NCBI GenBank assembly: GCA_017535315.1 | Contig: JAFXUD010000076.1 | Span: 42,326 to 106,325 of the forward strand | Reading direction: 5' to 3' | DNA: 64,000 nt | Source of the DNA: Victivallales bacterium | GTDB lineage: Bacteria > Verrucomicrobiota > Lentisphaeria > Oligosphaerales > Oligosphaeraceae | Part shown: positions 1 to 8,726 of the stretch, one piece after another | Layout: each line of letters opens with the position of its first letter | Position numbering within the stretch: position 1 is the stretch's first letter | Translations under genes and position numbers: made by a program | Notes under the pieces: model-generated | Databases searched by the model: none | The model's input: only the letters and a program-made list of their open reading frames with translations | What the model was told of the DNA's origin: nothing

Positions 1-1174
1 AGCGGAACTTGGAAGTGTCGATGGTGTGGTTCTTTTCAAGGTCTAAAACCGTCAAATCCGCAGGTTCGCCGATGTCCAGACTGCCGATGGGAAGATTCAA
101 CAGGCGGCGTGGACCGACGGTGAAAAGAGAAACCAGCTGCATCAATGACAGCAGACCAGGGTGATACAGTCGAGAGATGCAGAGAGGTACCACCGTCTCA
201 ATGCCGACAATGCCAAACGGCGCGGAGGCCCAGTCGTGTGCCTTCTCCTCGGCGGTGTGCGGAGCATGATCGGTGGCAATCATCTCAATGGTGCCGTCCT
301 GCAGGGCCTGGATAAGCGCCTGGCGGTCAACCTCTTCGCGCAAGGGGGGCGCCATTTTGGCGTTAGTGCCGTATTTTCGGCAGGCCTCGTCGGTCAGGAA
401 AAGATGGTGCGGCGTAGCCTCCCCCGTCACTTTCACACCCTGCCGTTTTGCCTCGCGGAGCATTTTGACGGAACCGCCTGAGCTCAGGTGCTGCAAATGC
501 ACACGGCAACCTGTTTTGCGTGAAAGGCGTATGTCGCGCTCCACGATGATCTCCTCGGCGACGCGGGGCTGGCCAGGCAATTCCATCTCCATTGAGACAA
601 ACCCGCGATGCATCACGCCTGGCTTGGAAATGGAGGTCTCCTCGCAATGGTCGATAATCGGCAATCCTAATGCGGCAGCACGTCTCATCGCCTCCTCCAT
701 CAATGCATCGCTCTGTGTGGTACTGCCGTCGTCAGAAAAGGCAGGGGTGCCCGCCGAAGCCAGGGCCTCCATTGGTGAAAGCTCCTGCCCCAGACGCCCC
801 TTGCTGAAGCAGGCAGCCTGATAGACATGGACAGGCGCGTTGGCGGCACGCCTGTGGATGTCGCGCACGCCTTCAGGCGAGTCCATCGCTGGAACGGTGT
901 TGGGCATGGCAAGAATGGAAGTGAAGCCGCCCGCAGCCGCAGCAGCGGTTCCGCTCTGCAAATCCTCCTTGTAGATCTGTCCTGGATCACGCAGATGGAC
1001 ATGCACATCAGTGAAGCCAGGACAGACAACGAGCCCCCGCATATCAAGGCGAATAGGCGAATGAAGTTCTTCAGGACGAGTGAATACGCCGTCCTTGATG
1101 GCAAGGTCACGCACCCCCACATAGTCGTTCAGGGGGTCGATGACAAGTGCATGAACTAGCAGTATCTCTTGCAT
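1..1174 (-). CDS. pyrC: Dihydroorotase, 3' end cut by window edge
   Basis: Catalyses cyclisation of N-carbamoyl-aspartate to dihydroorotate in cytosolic pyrimidine synthesis. Translation from the ATG at 1174 gives 391 residues before the window edge; the family is usually about 420-430, so only a short C-terminal piece is missing. The metal-binding motif HVHLRDPG is near residue 60, followed by an amidohydrolase barrel with a DHCEE segment, an HLQHLSSGGSV segment and IATDHAPHT. The start is six bases after the stop of the upstream unknown secreted protein, with AGGGGA about 9 bases upstream, so the two are probably co-transcribed. No aspartate carbamoyltransferase is visible. Identification is firm. 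Confidence 0.95.
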   Translation of the reverse strand, partial: MQEILLVHALVIDPLNDYVGVRDLAIKDGVFTRPEELHSPIRLDMRGLVVCPGFTDVHVHLRDPGQIYKEDLQSGTAAAAAGGFTSILAMPNTVPAMDSPEGVRDIHRRAANAPVHVYQAACFSKGRLGQELSPMEALASAGTPAFSDDGSTTQSDALMEEAMRRAAALGLPIIDHCEETSISKPGVMHRGFVSMEMELPGQPRVAEEIIVERDIRLSRKTGCRVHLQHLSSGGSVKMLREAKRQGVKVTGEATPHHLFLTDEACRKYGTNAKMAPPLREEVDRQALIQALQDGTIEMIATDHAPHTAEEKAHDWASAPFGIVGIETVVPLCISRLYHPGLLSLMQLVSLFTVGPRRLLNLPIGSLDIGEPADLTVLDLEKNHTIDTSKFR

Positions 1175-1180
1175 CGTCGC

Positions 1181-3370
1181 TTATTTCCCCTTGATTTTGC
1201 TACGGCGGCGCACCTGCCTAGTCTTGGAGAATCCCCCCATGAGGTCGCGCGCGTTGGCATCGGGGTCATTGTCCAAAGTCAGCACCAAATCAATCGAGAC
1301 AGGTCCAGGATGCACATCGGTTTCCCTGCGGGAGGCCATCAGCTTTGGCAGGAACTTTGTACCATTGAAGTTCCCTGTTTCCTTGATTTCCTGGGCAACG
1401 GCCATCAGTGACATCATCTGTGCAACCTGCCCAGACATCGTGAAACAGTAGTTTTCCAGATTGTCACGAAAATAGGAAACGTATGCAGCAGGATTCGGCA
1501 AAAGCGACGAGGAGGGAAAGTCGATGGAAGCCTGCACCTGGAACATCAGCACGGGCATTGCCTCCTGGAGCTGCTCTTGCGCCAGCATTGGCTTATCATA
1601 GCTTCGCAGCTTTCGCGACAGGACTGCCAAGAGCCAACTGCGTTCTGCCGCCGTCGTGCAACCAGGACGGCGTTTCACACTGCCATAGTAATCAGGGTAA
1701 AGGGGGGCTGTATCGGTGGCGGTACTTACGGCAAAGCCAAGTTTCCGAAGCGACAAGGTATATTCCTTGTCTGTACGGTCTGAACTGGCCAGCGCCTCGG
1801 CAAACCAGGGACTGGTATTGACGCTCTCCATCGGGGGCTTGGCCAATTTCAGTTCCATCAGGGTATTCAAGGCATCATCTTTCTTGAGTTCTGGCTTTCC
1901 AAGGGCTTCTGCGGTCTTGTTCAAGGCCAGAATGGCAAGTGCGGTCTCTTCGACATTGGCAAACATCTCCTGATTTTCATCCAATGCGTTTTTGCCTGTT
2001 TTCCAGTAGCGTGCGTAGGCGAAATCGCAACCTGTCTCCAATTGAGCGGCAAGATGGGAAGCAAGGTTCAGAATCACTGTGTCCTGTGCCTCCATCGTCT
2101 GGATTCCGTTTTCCTTCATCTCCAGAAGTGCGAGGCATGTTAACGCATTCGTTGAAAGAAGCGCCACCTTGTCTGGGAGCTGATGAGAGCTTTCAGGAAG
2201 CTCCTCGTCTTCCACAACAGCAACACGTCCATCTCTGCTCTTTCTCATCGATGCTAAAATGGGTTTGAGTGCCTTAAGAGCAGCATCATTGTAAGCAGGA
2301 TTATTGGTTACACGTGCTAAACGGCAAAGTGCAATGGCCAGTTCAGCCTTGACCTCAAGCGATTCGTCTCCACGCACTCCTCCCTGTTCCGTCTCCTCTT
2401 TGGCGCGTTTCTTCTTTTCGCTCTTGGTCATGTTCTTTTCACGATAGGTCGAAAGCCATTCTGGCACCGGTGGCGGGAAAGCACCCTCGTCCGTCAGGCG
2501 CGCAGCAATCCTGTCGGCACAACGCGATGCCAGATTCACGCAGAGTTCAGTCGTGGGAAGCTCATTCTGCAACGTGTGCCCACGATACAACCTCACCGTG
2601 GTTGCACCATCGCTATAGAAAGAATCGGTTTCAAAGAGGCAAATGCGGTGCCCTGCATCGACGGCGCAGAGCTTCATCCACATCTTGAGGGCTGGCCAGT
2701 TGTAAGTCTCGGAGATGAGATTCCCCACCTGCTGCGTGTTGATATGGGCGGTGTCGTCCAGGATGTTGCGCGCCGTCACCTGGCTTGGCGTAAATGCAAA
2801 ACCCAAATCAGGTCCAAAGGCGAATCCGACAAGACAGCCTAGCGCGATGCGGGAACGCCTCACGGAAAACCCAAATGTGGGCTTTGCTGCCTGTACCACT
2901 TCCAGTCGCAGCCAGTTCCATTGCGTGGGATTCTCCTTCCGTTCCAGCCATTCCTGCGGAATAGTCTGCCCTGTTTTCTGCATATCTCCTATTGTCGCAT
3001 CTGCCAGTTTGATTGTCTCACTGGCAAACACTGGCTCGTTGGACAGAAGAATATCCACCGCGCTGGTTAAAGCATTGCGGAAGCTGCGCCCCGTGCCAAA
3101 ATAGGTTCTTCCAGGCCATTTTTCACCTCCGATGGTAATAAAGACAACCCGCGCCAGATTGTCCTCAGGGGCAAGCAAACCAATCTGCTTTGCATCGGAC
3201 TTCCCCTTCAGTGCCTCACGGAGAGCGGATGTCAAGTCGCAGAGTTCCTGCTGGCTTAGGCCTGCAGGAATACGCACGTGGTCAAACCAGGGGCGCGAAG
3301 GCATCGCCGTGTCCAGCTGGCTCCATGCACAGACGACGATGGTAAATAATAATGGCAGGATTCTTTTCAT
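1181..3370 (-). CDS. Secreted protein of unknown function, 729 aa
   Basis: I do not recognise the family. The N-terminus (MKRILPLLFTIVVCAWSQ) is a typical signal peptide. Residues about 25-300 form a mixed alpha/beta domain including an FGFSVRRSRIALG segment. A Lys/Glu-rich linker (KSEKKKRAKEE) follows near residue 330. Residues about 345-700 are helical with repeated ALxALxxLxx-type segments, which may be an alpha/alpha toroid or solenoid; that is inference only. It ends with a basic tail (RRRSKIKGK). It lies six bases upstream of pyrC, probably in one transcript, although no functional link is obvious. Confidence 0.75.
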   Translation of the reverse strand: MKRILPLLFTIVVCAWSQLDTAMPSRPWFDHVRIPAGLSQQELCDLTSALREALKGKSDAKQIGLLAPEDNLARVVFITIGGEKWPGRTYFGTGRSFRNALTSAVDILLSNEPVFASETIKLADATIGDMQKTGQTIPQEWLERKENPTQWNWLRLEVVQAAKPTFGFSVRRSRIALGCLVGFAFGPDLGFAFTPSQVTARNILDDTAHINTQQVGNLISETYNWPALKMWMKLCAVDAGHRICLFETDSFYSDGATTVRLYRGHTLQNELPTTELCVNLASRCADRIAARLTDEGAFPPPVPEWLSTYREKNMTKSEKKKRAKEETEQGGVRGDESLEVKAELAIALCRLARVTNNPAYNDAALKALKPILASMRKSRDGRVAVVEDEELPESSHQLPDKVALLSTNALTCLALLEMKENGIQTMEAQDTVILNLASHLAAQLETGCDFAYARYWKTGKNALDENQEMFANVEETALAILALNKTAEALGKPELKKDDALNTLMELKLAKPPMESVNTSPWFAEALASSDRTDKEYTLSLRKLGFAVSTATDTAPLYPDYYGSVKRRPGCTTAAERSWLLAVLSRKLRSYDKPMLAQEQLQEAMPVLMFQVQASIDFPSSSLLPNPAAYVSYFRDNLENYCFTMSGQVAQMMSLMAVAQEIKETGNFNGTKFLPKLMASRRETDVHPGPVSIDLVLTLDNDPDANARDLMGGFSKTRQVRRRSKIKGK

Positions 3371-3422
3371 GGCATTAACATAAACACATCAGACAACGCT
3401 CTTTTCCCAAAGAAGGGTTAAT

Positions 3423-3448
3423 AATCTAGACAATCTAGACAATCTAGG
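3423..3448. repeat. 9-nt tandem array, AATCTAGAC type
   Basis: Three units of AATCTAGAC, the last ending GG, lie between the isomerase stop at 3474 and the start of the 729-residue secreted protein. The same unit recurs near 32910 and in variants near 12962, 19684, 26104 and 48037. Confidence 0.8.
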
Positions 3449-3473
3449 CCCCCTCCTCATGGGGAACAGAACA

Positions 3474-4262
3474 CTAAACAAATCTCTTCAGGAACTTCGC
3501 GGCCTCCAGAGCCATCTCTTCGGAGCGTCCGTCCGTCGGGCGTGGTTCCAGTTCATTAACATAGCCGTCGAAACCGACATTCCGCAGAGCCTTGAAGAAG
3601 GTCCCAAAGGGAATGCAGTCGTTTTCGTCGTATGGGACGCGCGTGTAGCTGACAGAACGTCCATCCTTCAACTTCAAGGTCTTCACCCCGCCAGGACACA
3701 CTGTCAGCGTCTGGACATGAACACCAGCGATAGCCCCGCGCAGAGGCTCCAGCATGTTCTCAGTGAACTCCAGTCCCGCCAAAGCAAAGTTGGCAGGTTC
3801 GGGTACAAGGCCAAAGTTGGGTTCGCCAATCTGAGCAACCACCTCCGCCCCTCCAACAATTGTCTCAAAGGGGCTGTTTGTATGCATCTGGTACTGGATG
3901 CGAAGCCCAAGCGGTGCAACAAGCTGCGAGGCACGCTTCAAAACAGCCACATCGGCTGCCATGCGGATGCCGTGGGCCCCAAGGTTCTTTAACGATTTTG
4001 CGAAGGCGACAAAGCCCTGTTCGTCTTCTGCCGTCACCAAAGGTCCATTGAACTGGCCTGCAAAAACATCGAGTTTAAGCCTGGTGAGGGATGTCTTAAT
4101 CTCCTGCAATTCATCTGCTGAAGTGGTCGGCTTCACCTGCGAGGCACGCAAATCCACCGCCTCATAACCGCAGCGAGCAGCCATTTCCAGAAACTCAATG
4201 ACGGAAATTGCGCTGGTCTTGCCATCCAACTCGACGATTCGACCTGACAATGAAAGCTTCAT
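3474..4262 (-). CDS. Sugar phosphate isomerase/epimerase-like TIM-barrel protein
   Basis: A 262-residue protein of the xylose-isomerase-like TIM-barrel family (AP endonuclease 2 superfamily). Visible features are the N-terminal barrel entry (FLEMAARCGYEAVDLRAS), a central QYQMHTNSPFETI strand and a C-terminal GYVNELEPRP segment. Such proteins bind a divalent metal and isomerise or epimerise keto-sugars or inositols; the substrate cannot be read from sequence. GGAG lies 7 bases before the ATG. The gene follows the Prc protease after 12 bases. Two more proteins of this superfamily, at 7817 and 39447, occur in the window. Confidence 0.8.
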   Translation of the reverse strand: MKLSLSGRIVELDGKTSAISVIEFLEMAARCGYEAVDLRASQVKPTTSADELQEIKTSLTRLKLDVFAGQFNGPLVTAEDEQGFVAFAKSLKNLGAHGIRMAADVAVLKRASQLVAPLGLRIQYQMHTNSPFETIVGGAEVVAQIGEPNFGLVPEPANFALAGLEFTENMLEPLRGAIAGVHVQTLTVCPGGVKTLKLKDGRSVSYTRVPYDENDCIPFGTFFKALRNVGFDGYVNELEPRPTDGRSEEMALEAAKFLKRFV

Positions 4263-4274
4263 TTCATCACTCCT

Positions 4275-6524
4275 CTATTTTCTTATCTCTCGAATGTAAT
4301 CAGCCATGATATTGACGGTTTCATCCAAGATGAAGTCATTGTTGGAATTATCCTCATCTTCGTCGTCCTCGTCTTTTTTCGCTGTTTTCCTGCTGTTTTT
4401 CTTTGTTGACTTCCTGCGGAATTGCTTGATAATCTTTTCCGCCTCGTCCTGCTGCTTGCGGAATGCACGGCGTCCCTCCAAATCCAAAGGAAGCTCTTTG
4501 ATTTCATGGAACTTGCCGTACAGCTCGATCTCCTTGTGATAGGTCTGGAATTCGCCGTTTTCAGCACACCGTTTCTCTGAGGCGGCCTTCAAGGTGGGAA
4601 GCAAAGCCTCCACATCCTGATACTCCTTGTAGTTCATCGCGGGAATCTCATCCCAAGGAAGCACATGCGGAAGACGCGCCTCCCCCAGCTCCATCTTGTC
4701 TGTGATGGATTCAAAGGCTATGTCCGACTTGACACCCTCCACCTGCGTGGAGCCGCCATTGATGCGGTAAAACTTGGCAATCGTCATCTTGATGGAGCCA
4801 AACTCCTTCTTGTTGATGTTCGGCAACTGTCTGCCTGAAATGACCCTGCTCAAATCAAAGACATTCTGTACGGTTCCTTTTCCATGCGTGATTCTGTCCC
4901 CCACAATCAACGCACGCTTGTGGTCCTGCAAGGTTGCCGCGACAATCTCCGATGCGGAGGCGCTAAAGCGGTCCACCATGACGATAAGAGGCTGCGTATA
5001 ATGATGGGATTCCGACTGCTTGTCATAGCGCTTGTCAATGGTTCCATTGGCATTGCGCACCTGGACAACCGCACCATCCTCCACAAAGAGCCCTGCCAGA
5101 CTGATGGCCTCGTCCAATGCTCCGCCGCCGTTGCTTCGCAAATCCATGATAATGCCGTCCAGAGAACCCTCACTTTCAGCCTTCTGAAGCAGCGCCAGCA
5201 TGTCGCGGGTGGTACTCTTGTAGTCGGGTTTCCGCTTGTATTTCCCCTCGAAGTCGCAATAGAAGGAGGGAAGATGCATAATCAGCACATGGGCCTCCTT
5301 GCCGCCCTCTATCGGTATCGTGCGCATCTCCGACTTCGCCTCAGATTCGGTGAGCTTCACCTCATCGCGAACGATAGTGATAATGTTTCCCGTGCGGGAG
5401 CCTTCCTCCAGCACGGTCAAGTGAACCTTCGTTCCCTTTGGGCCACGAATCATGGAAACCACGCGGTTCAGTGGCATTTCAATGACATCGACGGGCTCCT
5501 TGCCGTCCTGCGCGACGGCGATGATGCGGTCGTCCTTTTTCAGGCGTCCGTCCTTGTCGGCGGGGCCCCCTGGTACCACTTCCACGATGGTGGTGTATCC
5601 GTCCTTGGTGGTCAAGGTGGCCCCGATGCCTTGGAGCGAAAGCCGCATGTCGATGTCAAAATCTTCTTTTGTGCGCGGCGCCATATAGCTTGAGTGCGGA
5701 TCAAAGACCCCGCACAGCGCGGAAAGGAAGAATTCCAGTACCTCGCCTGCTTCCATCTCGCAGCGGCGCATAAAGCCCCGCGCATACATTCTTGCCTTCT
5801 CCTCCAGCTTTTCCTCCTCTGTCTTGACCTCTTTCGGCGGTTTTTTCTTTCCCGCCGCTATTTTTGCGTCATCGACCTCTTTGTCGATCAAATCTTGCAA
5901 CAAATCATTTTTCAGATATTTTCGCCAAAGATCACGCTGTTCTTCGACAGTTTTGGGAGGCTGTGCATCCTTGCGGTCCAAAACAATGCTTTCCTTGACC
6001 GTGAAATCCATCGGCTTTTTCAATTCATCTACGACAAACTGTGAACGCTCCTTCAGTCGTTCCAGAGAACGCGCATAGACCTTGAAGGCAAAAGGGAGGT
6101 TGACCATACGCCTGTCTGGCATCCACAGGACGGTTTCATACGAGATGAACTCGTCAATATCGCTTTGCAAAAACAGGATGTGCTGCGAATCCAGAAGGCG
6201 CAGATACTCCTTGAACCACTGGCTGGAAATCGCAGGCGTGATGGATTGTGCCTTGTAGTGAAAACGACGCAGAAAATCAACACAGGAGTTTGCTAGAATA
6301 TACTGAGACCGGGTTGGGGTGTATCTTGGAATAGGAGTGGCCAGTATTTCCTCCACAGTCAGCTTCCTCTCCGACGAGGTGTTATCGACTACCTTCATCG
6401 GCTGCTGTTCAGCAGGCGGAAGGGGTTTCACGACAGGCGGCAACGCCTCGGCTGGCTGTGAAAACAGGTTAGTATAACTCCCAAACAGGAGAAGGACGAA
6501 TATCCAGGCCATTGTCTTTTTCAT
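4275..6524 (-). CDS. prc: Tail-specific periplasmic protease (Prc/Tsp, S41A)
   Basis: A C-terminal processing serine protease exported to the periplasm, where family members trim or degrade proteins from their C-termini. After a signal peptide (MKKTMAWIFVLLLFGSYTNLFSQ) comes the Tsp N-terminal domain, a PDZ domain at about residues 300-390 (LQGIGATL, GGPADKDGRL) and the S41 catalytic core. The SASASE motif puts the nucleophile near Ser523, and HGKGTVQ puts the general base near Lys549, matching the Ser/Lys dyad spacing of E. coli Tsp to within one residue. A Lys-rich tail with an acidic DEDDEDEDN run ends the protein. AGGAA lies upstream of the ATG. Confidence 0.93.
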   Translation of the reverse strand: MKKTMAWIFVLLLFGSYTNLFSQPAEALPPVVKPLPPAEQQPMKVVDNTSSERKLTVEEILATPIPRYTPTRSQYILANSCVDFLRRFHYKAQSITPAISSQWFKEYLRLLDSQHILFLQSDIDEFISYETVLWMPDRRMVNLPFAFKVYARSLERLKERSQFVVDELKKPMDFTVKESIVLDRKDAQPPKTVEEQRDLWRKYLKNDLLQDLIDKEVDDAKIAAGKKKPPKEVKTEEEKLEEKARMYARGFMRRCEMEAGEVLEFFLSALCGVFDPHSSYMAPRTKEDFDIDMRLSLQGIGATLTTKDGYTTIVEVVPGGPADKDGRLKKDDRIIAVAQDGKEPVDVIEMPLNRVVSMIRGPKGTKVHLTVLEEGSRTGNIITIVRDEVKLTESEAKSEMRTIPIEGGKEAHVLIMHLPSFYCDFEGKYKRKPDYKSTTRDMLALLQKAESEGSLDGIIMDLRSNGGGALDEAISLAGLFVEDGAVVQVRNANGTIDKRYDKQSESHHYTQPLIVMVDRFSASASEIVAATLQDHKRALIVGDRITHGKGTVQNVFDLSRVISGRQLPNINKKEFGSIKMTIAKFYRINGGSTQVEGVKSDIAFESITDKMELGEARLPHVLPWDEIPAMNYKEYQDVEALLPTLKAASEKRCAENGEFQTYHKEIELYGKFHEIKELPLDLEGRRAFRKQQDEAEKIIKQFRRKSTKKNSRKTAKKDEDDEDEDNSNNDFILDETVNIMADYIREIRK

Positions 6525-6613
6525 TGATGTTTCCTATTTTACGAGGTTATTTCAATACTCCCATCAAAATGCGCATCGCCATGAACACATTAACGTTGAC
6601 AATGGATTTCGCG

Positions 6614-7114
6614 CTAGTTTTTGAAAATACCTCTTTCTTTTCGATTCGCACGAGCCGCCATAAAAGCAACCGCTTTGATGGCGCCATTGCTGTAGGCTTC
6701 CACCCTCCCCTGGATGATCTTGCTTTGGCTCTTCAGTATATATAACCATGTTGATGCATATACCTCGATTCTCAGCAGGCTTCCACTGATAGCGCAAGGC
6801 TGGCACTGCTTAACATTCACTGCCCCCACAATGCTTTCCCAATCCTTCTTCAGGCTATCAAGAAGGCTGATTTGCTGTACGGAGACCGACGAGACAATAG
6901 AGGCCGCAACACTGCCGATGGCAACGGGCTCGGGACGAAACGATGCAAAGACCTCGGCGCGCCGTTCCTCGCCAACCCAATCCTCAATTACAGCTTCGCG
7001 CTCACGTTCTCGGGCAGAGGGAATTCCATAGAACTCCCCCGCCTGGCGATTGTCCTTGCGTGACAGCCAGCCATTTCTCTTCAGATGAAGGCTTTTCAGT
7101 TTTTCATCTTCCAT
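6614..7114 (-). CDS. DUF721 (DciA-like) protein
   Basis: A 166-residue protein. Its C-terminal half fits the DUF721 pattern: LKKDWESIVGAVNVKQCQPC, then a beta segment (GSLLRIEV), then STWLYILKSQSKIIQGRVEAY and a final hydrophobic strand. In other bacteria DUF721/DciA proteins help load the replicative helicase; the family is broad, so that role is only a possibility here. The N-terminal 60 residues are charged and look disordered (SAREREREAVIEDW). A strong SD (GGGGAAGG) precedes the ATG. It follows yggS after an 18-base gap in the same orientation. Confidence 0.7.
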   Translation of the reverse strand: MEDEKLKSLHLKRNGWLSRKDNRQAGEFYGIPSAREREREAVIEDWVGEERRAEVFASFRPEPVAIGSVAASIVSSVSVQQISLLDSLKKDWESIVGAVNVKQCQPCAISGSLLRIEVYASTWLYILKSQSKIIQGRVEAYSNGAIKAVAFMAARANRKERGIFKN

Positions 7115-7132
7115 TCCTTCCCCTCTAAAAAG

Positions 7133-7813
7133 CTATTTGGAGTAGTCCCTGTGTCCAAAAATGGCTGTGCCGACGCGAACCATCGTGGCCCCCTCGGCAA
7201 CAGCTATCTCGAAATCACCTGACATCCCCATGGAGAGTTCAGGCAGGCGAAGACCACTTTTAGCCTCCATCTCGTCCCGCAGCTTCCGAAGCCCGCCGAA
7301 GATGCGGTGCAGCTCCGCTTCGGAAGCACCTAACGGCGCGACCGTCATGAAGCCAGCCAGCATTGGAGTCGGACAGCCTTCCAGCACGAGAGGCACATCG
7401 GAGGGCGTTAACCCGAACTTGCTCTCTTCGCCAGAGATGTTCACCTCCAGCAAAAGTTTCGGCGACACGCCCAGCTCGCCCGCGATTCTGACCGTGCGCT
7501 GAAGCAACGCCAGCGAATCAATGGAGTGAATCCAGGCAGCGTGCTCCAGGGCCGCACGTACCTTGTTCTGCTGCAAATGGCCAATGAGATGCCATTCGAT
7601 GTCCGCTGGCAGTTTTGGAGCCTTCTCGGAAAGCTCCTGCACGCGATTTTCACCAAACGCGTGCTGCCCGCAGCGATACGCCTCCGCCGCACATTCCGCA
7701 GGGAAGGTCTTGCTAACCGCGATGAGGCGTGCGTCTCCTTCAGCGCGACCAGCCGCCTTCAATGCGGCGGCCAGCCGTGCCTTGACTTCTGCGAGACCAC
7801 TTTCGATGCTCAT
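7133..7813 (-). CDS. yggS: YggS/PLPBP family PLP-binding protein
   Basis: A 226-residue cytosolic protein of the COG0325 family, which holds pyridoxal phosphate in an alanine-racemase-like barrel and buffers PLP and amino-acid pools. The PLP lysine is in RLIAVSKTFPAE near the N-terminus. Other family signatures are FGENRVQEL, WHLIGHLQQNK, LLLEVNISGEESKFG and LSMGMSGDFEIAVAEGATMVRVGTAIFG. Length is normal. It starts three bases after the stop of the upstream isomerase, indicating an operon. Confidence 0.95.
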   Translation of the reverse strand: MSIESGLAEVKARLAAALKAAGRAEGDARLIAVSKTFPAECAAEAYRCGQHAFGENRVQELSEKAPKLPADIEWHLIGHLQQNKVRAALEHAAWIHSIDSLALLQRTVRIAGELGVSPKLLLEVNISGEESKFGLTPSDVPLVLEGCPTPMLAGFMTVAPLGASEAELHRIFGGLRKLRDEMEAKSGLRLPELSMGMSGDFEIAVAEGATMVRVGTAIFGHRDYSK

Positions 7814-7816
7814 TGT

Positions 7817-8692
7817 TTACGCCTTCTTGATTTCGGCAACCATCGCCATGATGCGCTTGCCATATTCAACATAGTTGTCGTACATCGCCTGCGGGTCCGC
7901 CTTGATGGAGGCGTCGTGGAAGACCACCTGCATGTGGGGCTCGATGGAGATACCGCCGTCATAGCCGCGTGCAAAGGCGTCGGTGAGAATCTTCTTCACA
8001 TCGCCGTTGCCTTCGCCTGGCCACGTGCAAATCAGGTCTTTGCGCTCGGGGCTATAGTGGCCGTCCTTGATGTGGATGTAGGCGACTGCCTCCTTGACGT
8101 GGTCGTAGAACTCCCAGCTGGACTGCTTGGGATAGGGCTTCGCTTTCGCCTTGTCATCGTTGCCGACGCAGTTGCCCGTGTCGAAGACCAGCTTCAAGCC
8201 AGGAACGTTCTCCAGCAGCTCCAGCGTGAAGGGCCAGCCCATGCCGCCGTAGTTCATGCAGTTCTCGTGGACAGGCTGGATGCCCGCGTCCAGGAAGCGC
8301 TTGGTGACTTCGCGCAGGCGGCGGAAGCGCTCGTCCTGCATCTGGTCGTGCGGGTCGCGGTCATCCATACGCGCATAGCTCATAATGCGAATGAGCTTGG
8401 AACCAAGCCGCTGCATGCGCGGGATGGCGCGCTTGATTTCCTCAAGTGTGATGTCGAAGGGATCCGTGATCTTCTTGGCCCAGTTGCAAATCGTCGAACC
8501 AAAGCAGTTGACATGGATGCCAGCGGCATCCAAAGCGTCCGCCACTTGGTTGAACTTGTCTTCGGGAAGGTCGTGGATGTTCACGCCGTCAATGGCGCGC
8601 GATTCGATATTGGTCCACCCCAGTTCCTTTGTCGCCTTAATCTGCCCTTCAAGGCCCTTGGATGCTTCATCTGCAAAACCTGTGAAATACAT
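7817..8692 (-). CDS. Sugar phosphate isomerase/epimerase-like protein
   Basis: A 291-residue xylose-isomerase-like TIM-barrel protein. The reading frame stays open upstream to 8899, but that part is low-complexity shadow of the neighbouring enolase-superfamily gene. The ATG at 8692, preceded by AAGGAG, opens a proper barrel (MYFTGFADEASKGLEGQIKA). Further signatures are IHVNCFG, KLIRIMSYAR, VHENCMNYGG, LVFDTGNCVGND, AVAYIHIKDGHY and GYDGGISIEPHM, which carry the expected metal-ligand Glu, Asp and His residues. It lies 34 bases after an enolase-superfamily enzyme in the same orientation, suggesting both act on one sugar-acid or polyol pathway. The substrate is unknown. Confidence 0.88.
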   Translation of the reverse strand: MYFTGFADEASKGLEGQIKATKELGWTNIESRAIDGVNIHDLPEDKFNQVADALDAAGIHVNCFGSTICNWAKKITDPFDITLEEIKRAIPRMQRLGSKLIRIMSYARMDDRDPHDQMQDERFRRLREVTKRFLDAGIQPVHENCMNYGGMGWPFTLELLENVPGLKLVFDTGNCVGNDDKAKAKPYPKQSSWEFYDHVKEAVAYIHIKDGHYSPERKDLICTWPGEGNGDVKKILTDAFARGYDGGISIEPHMQVVFHDASIKADPQAMYDNYVEYGKRIMAMVAEIKKA

Positions 8693-8726
8693 GTTGAACT
8701 CCTTGTGGTTGCGCGGAAAAACCGCT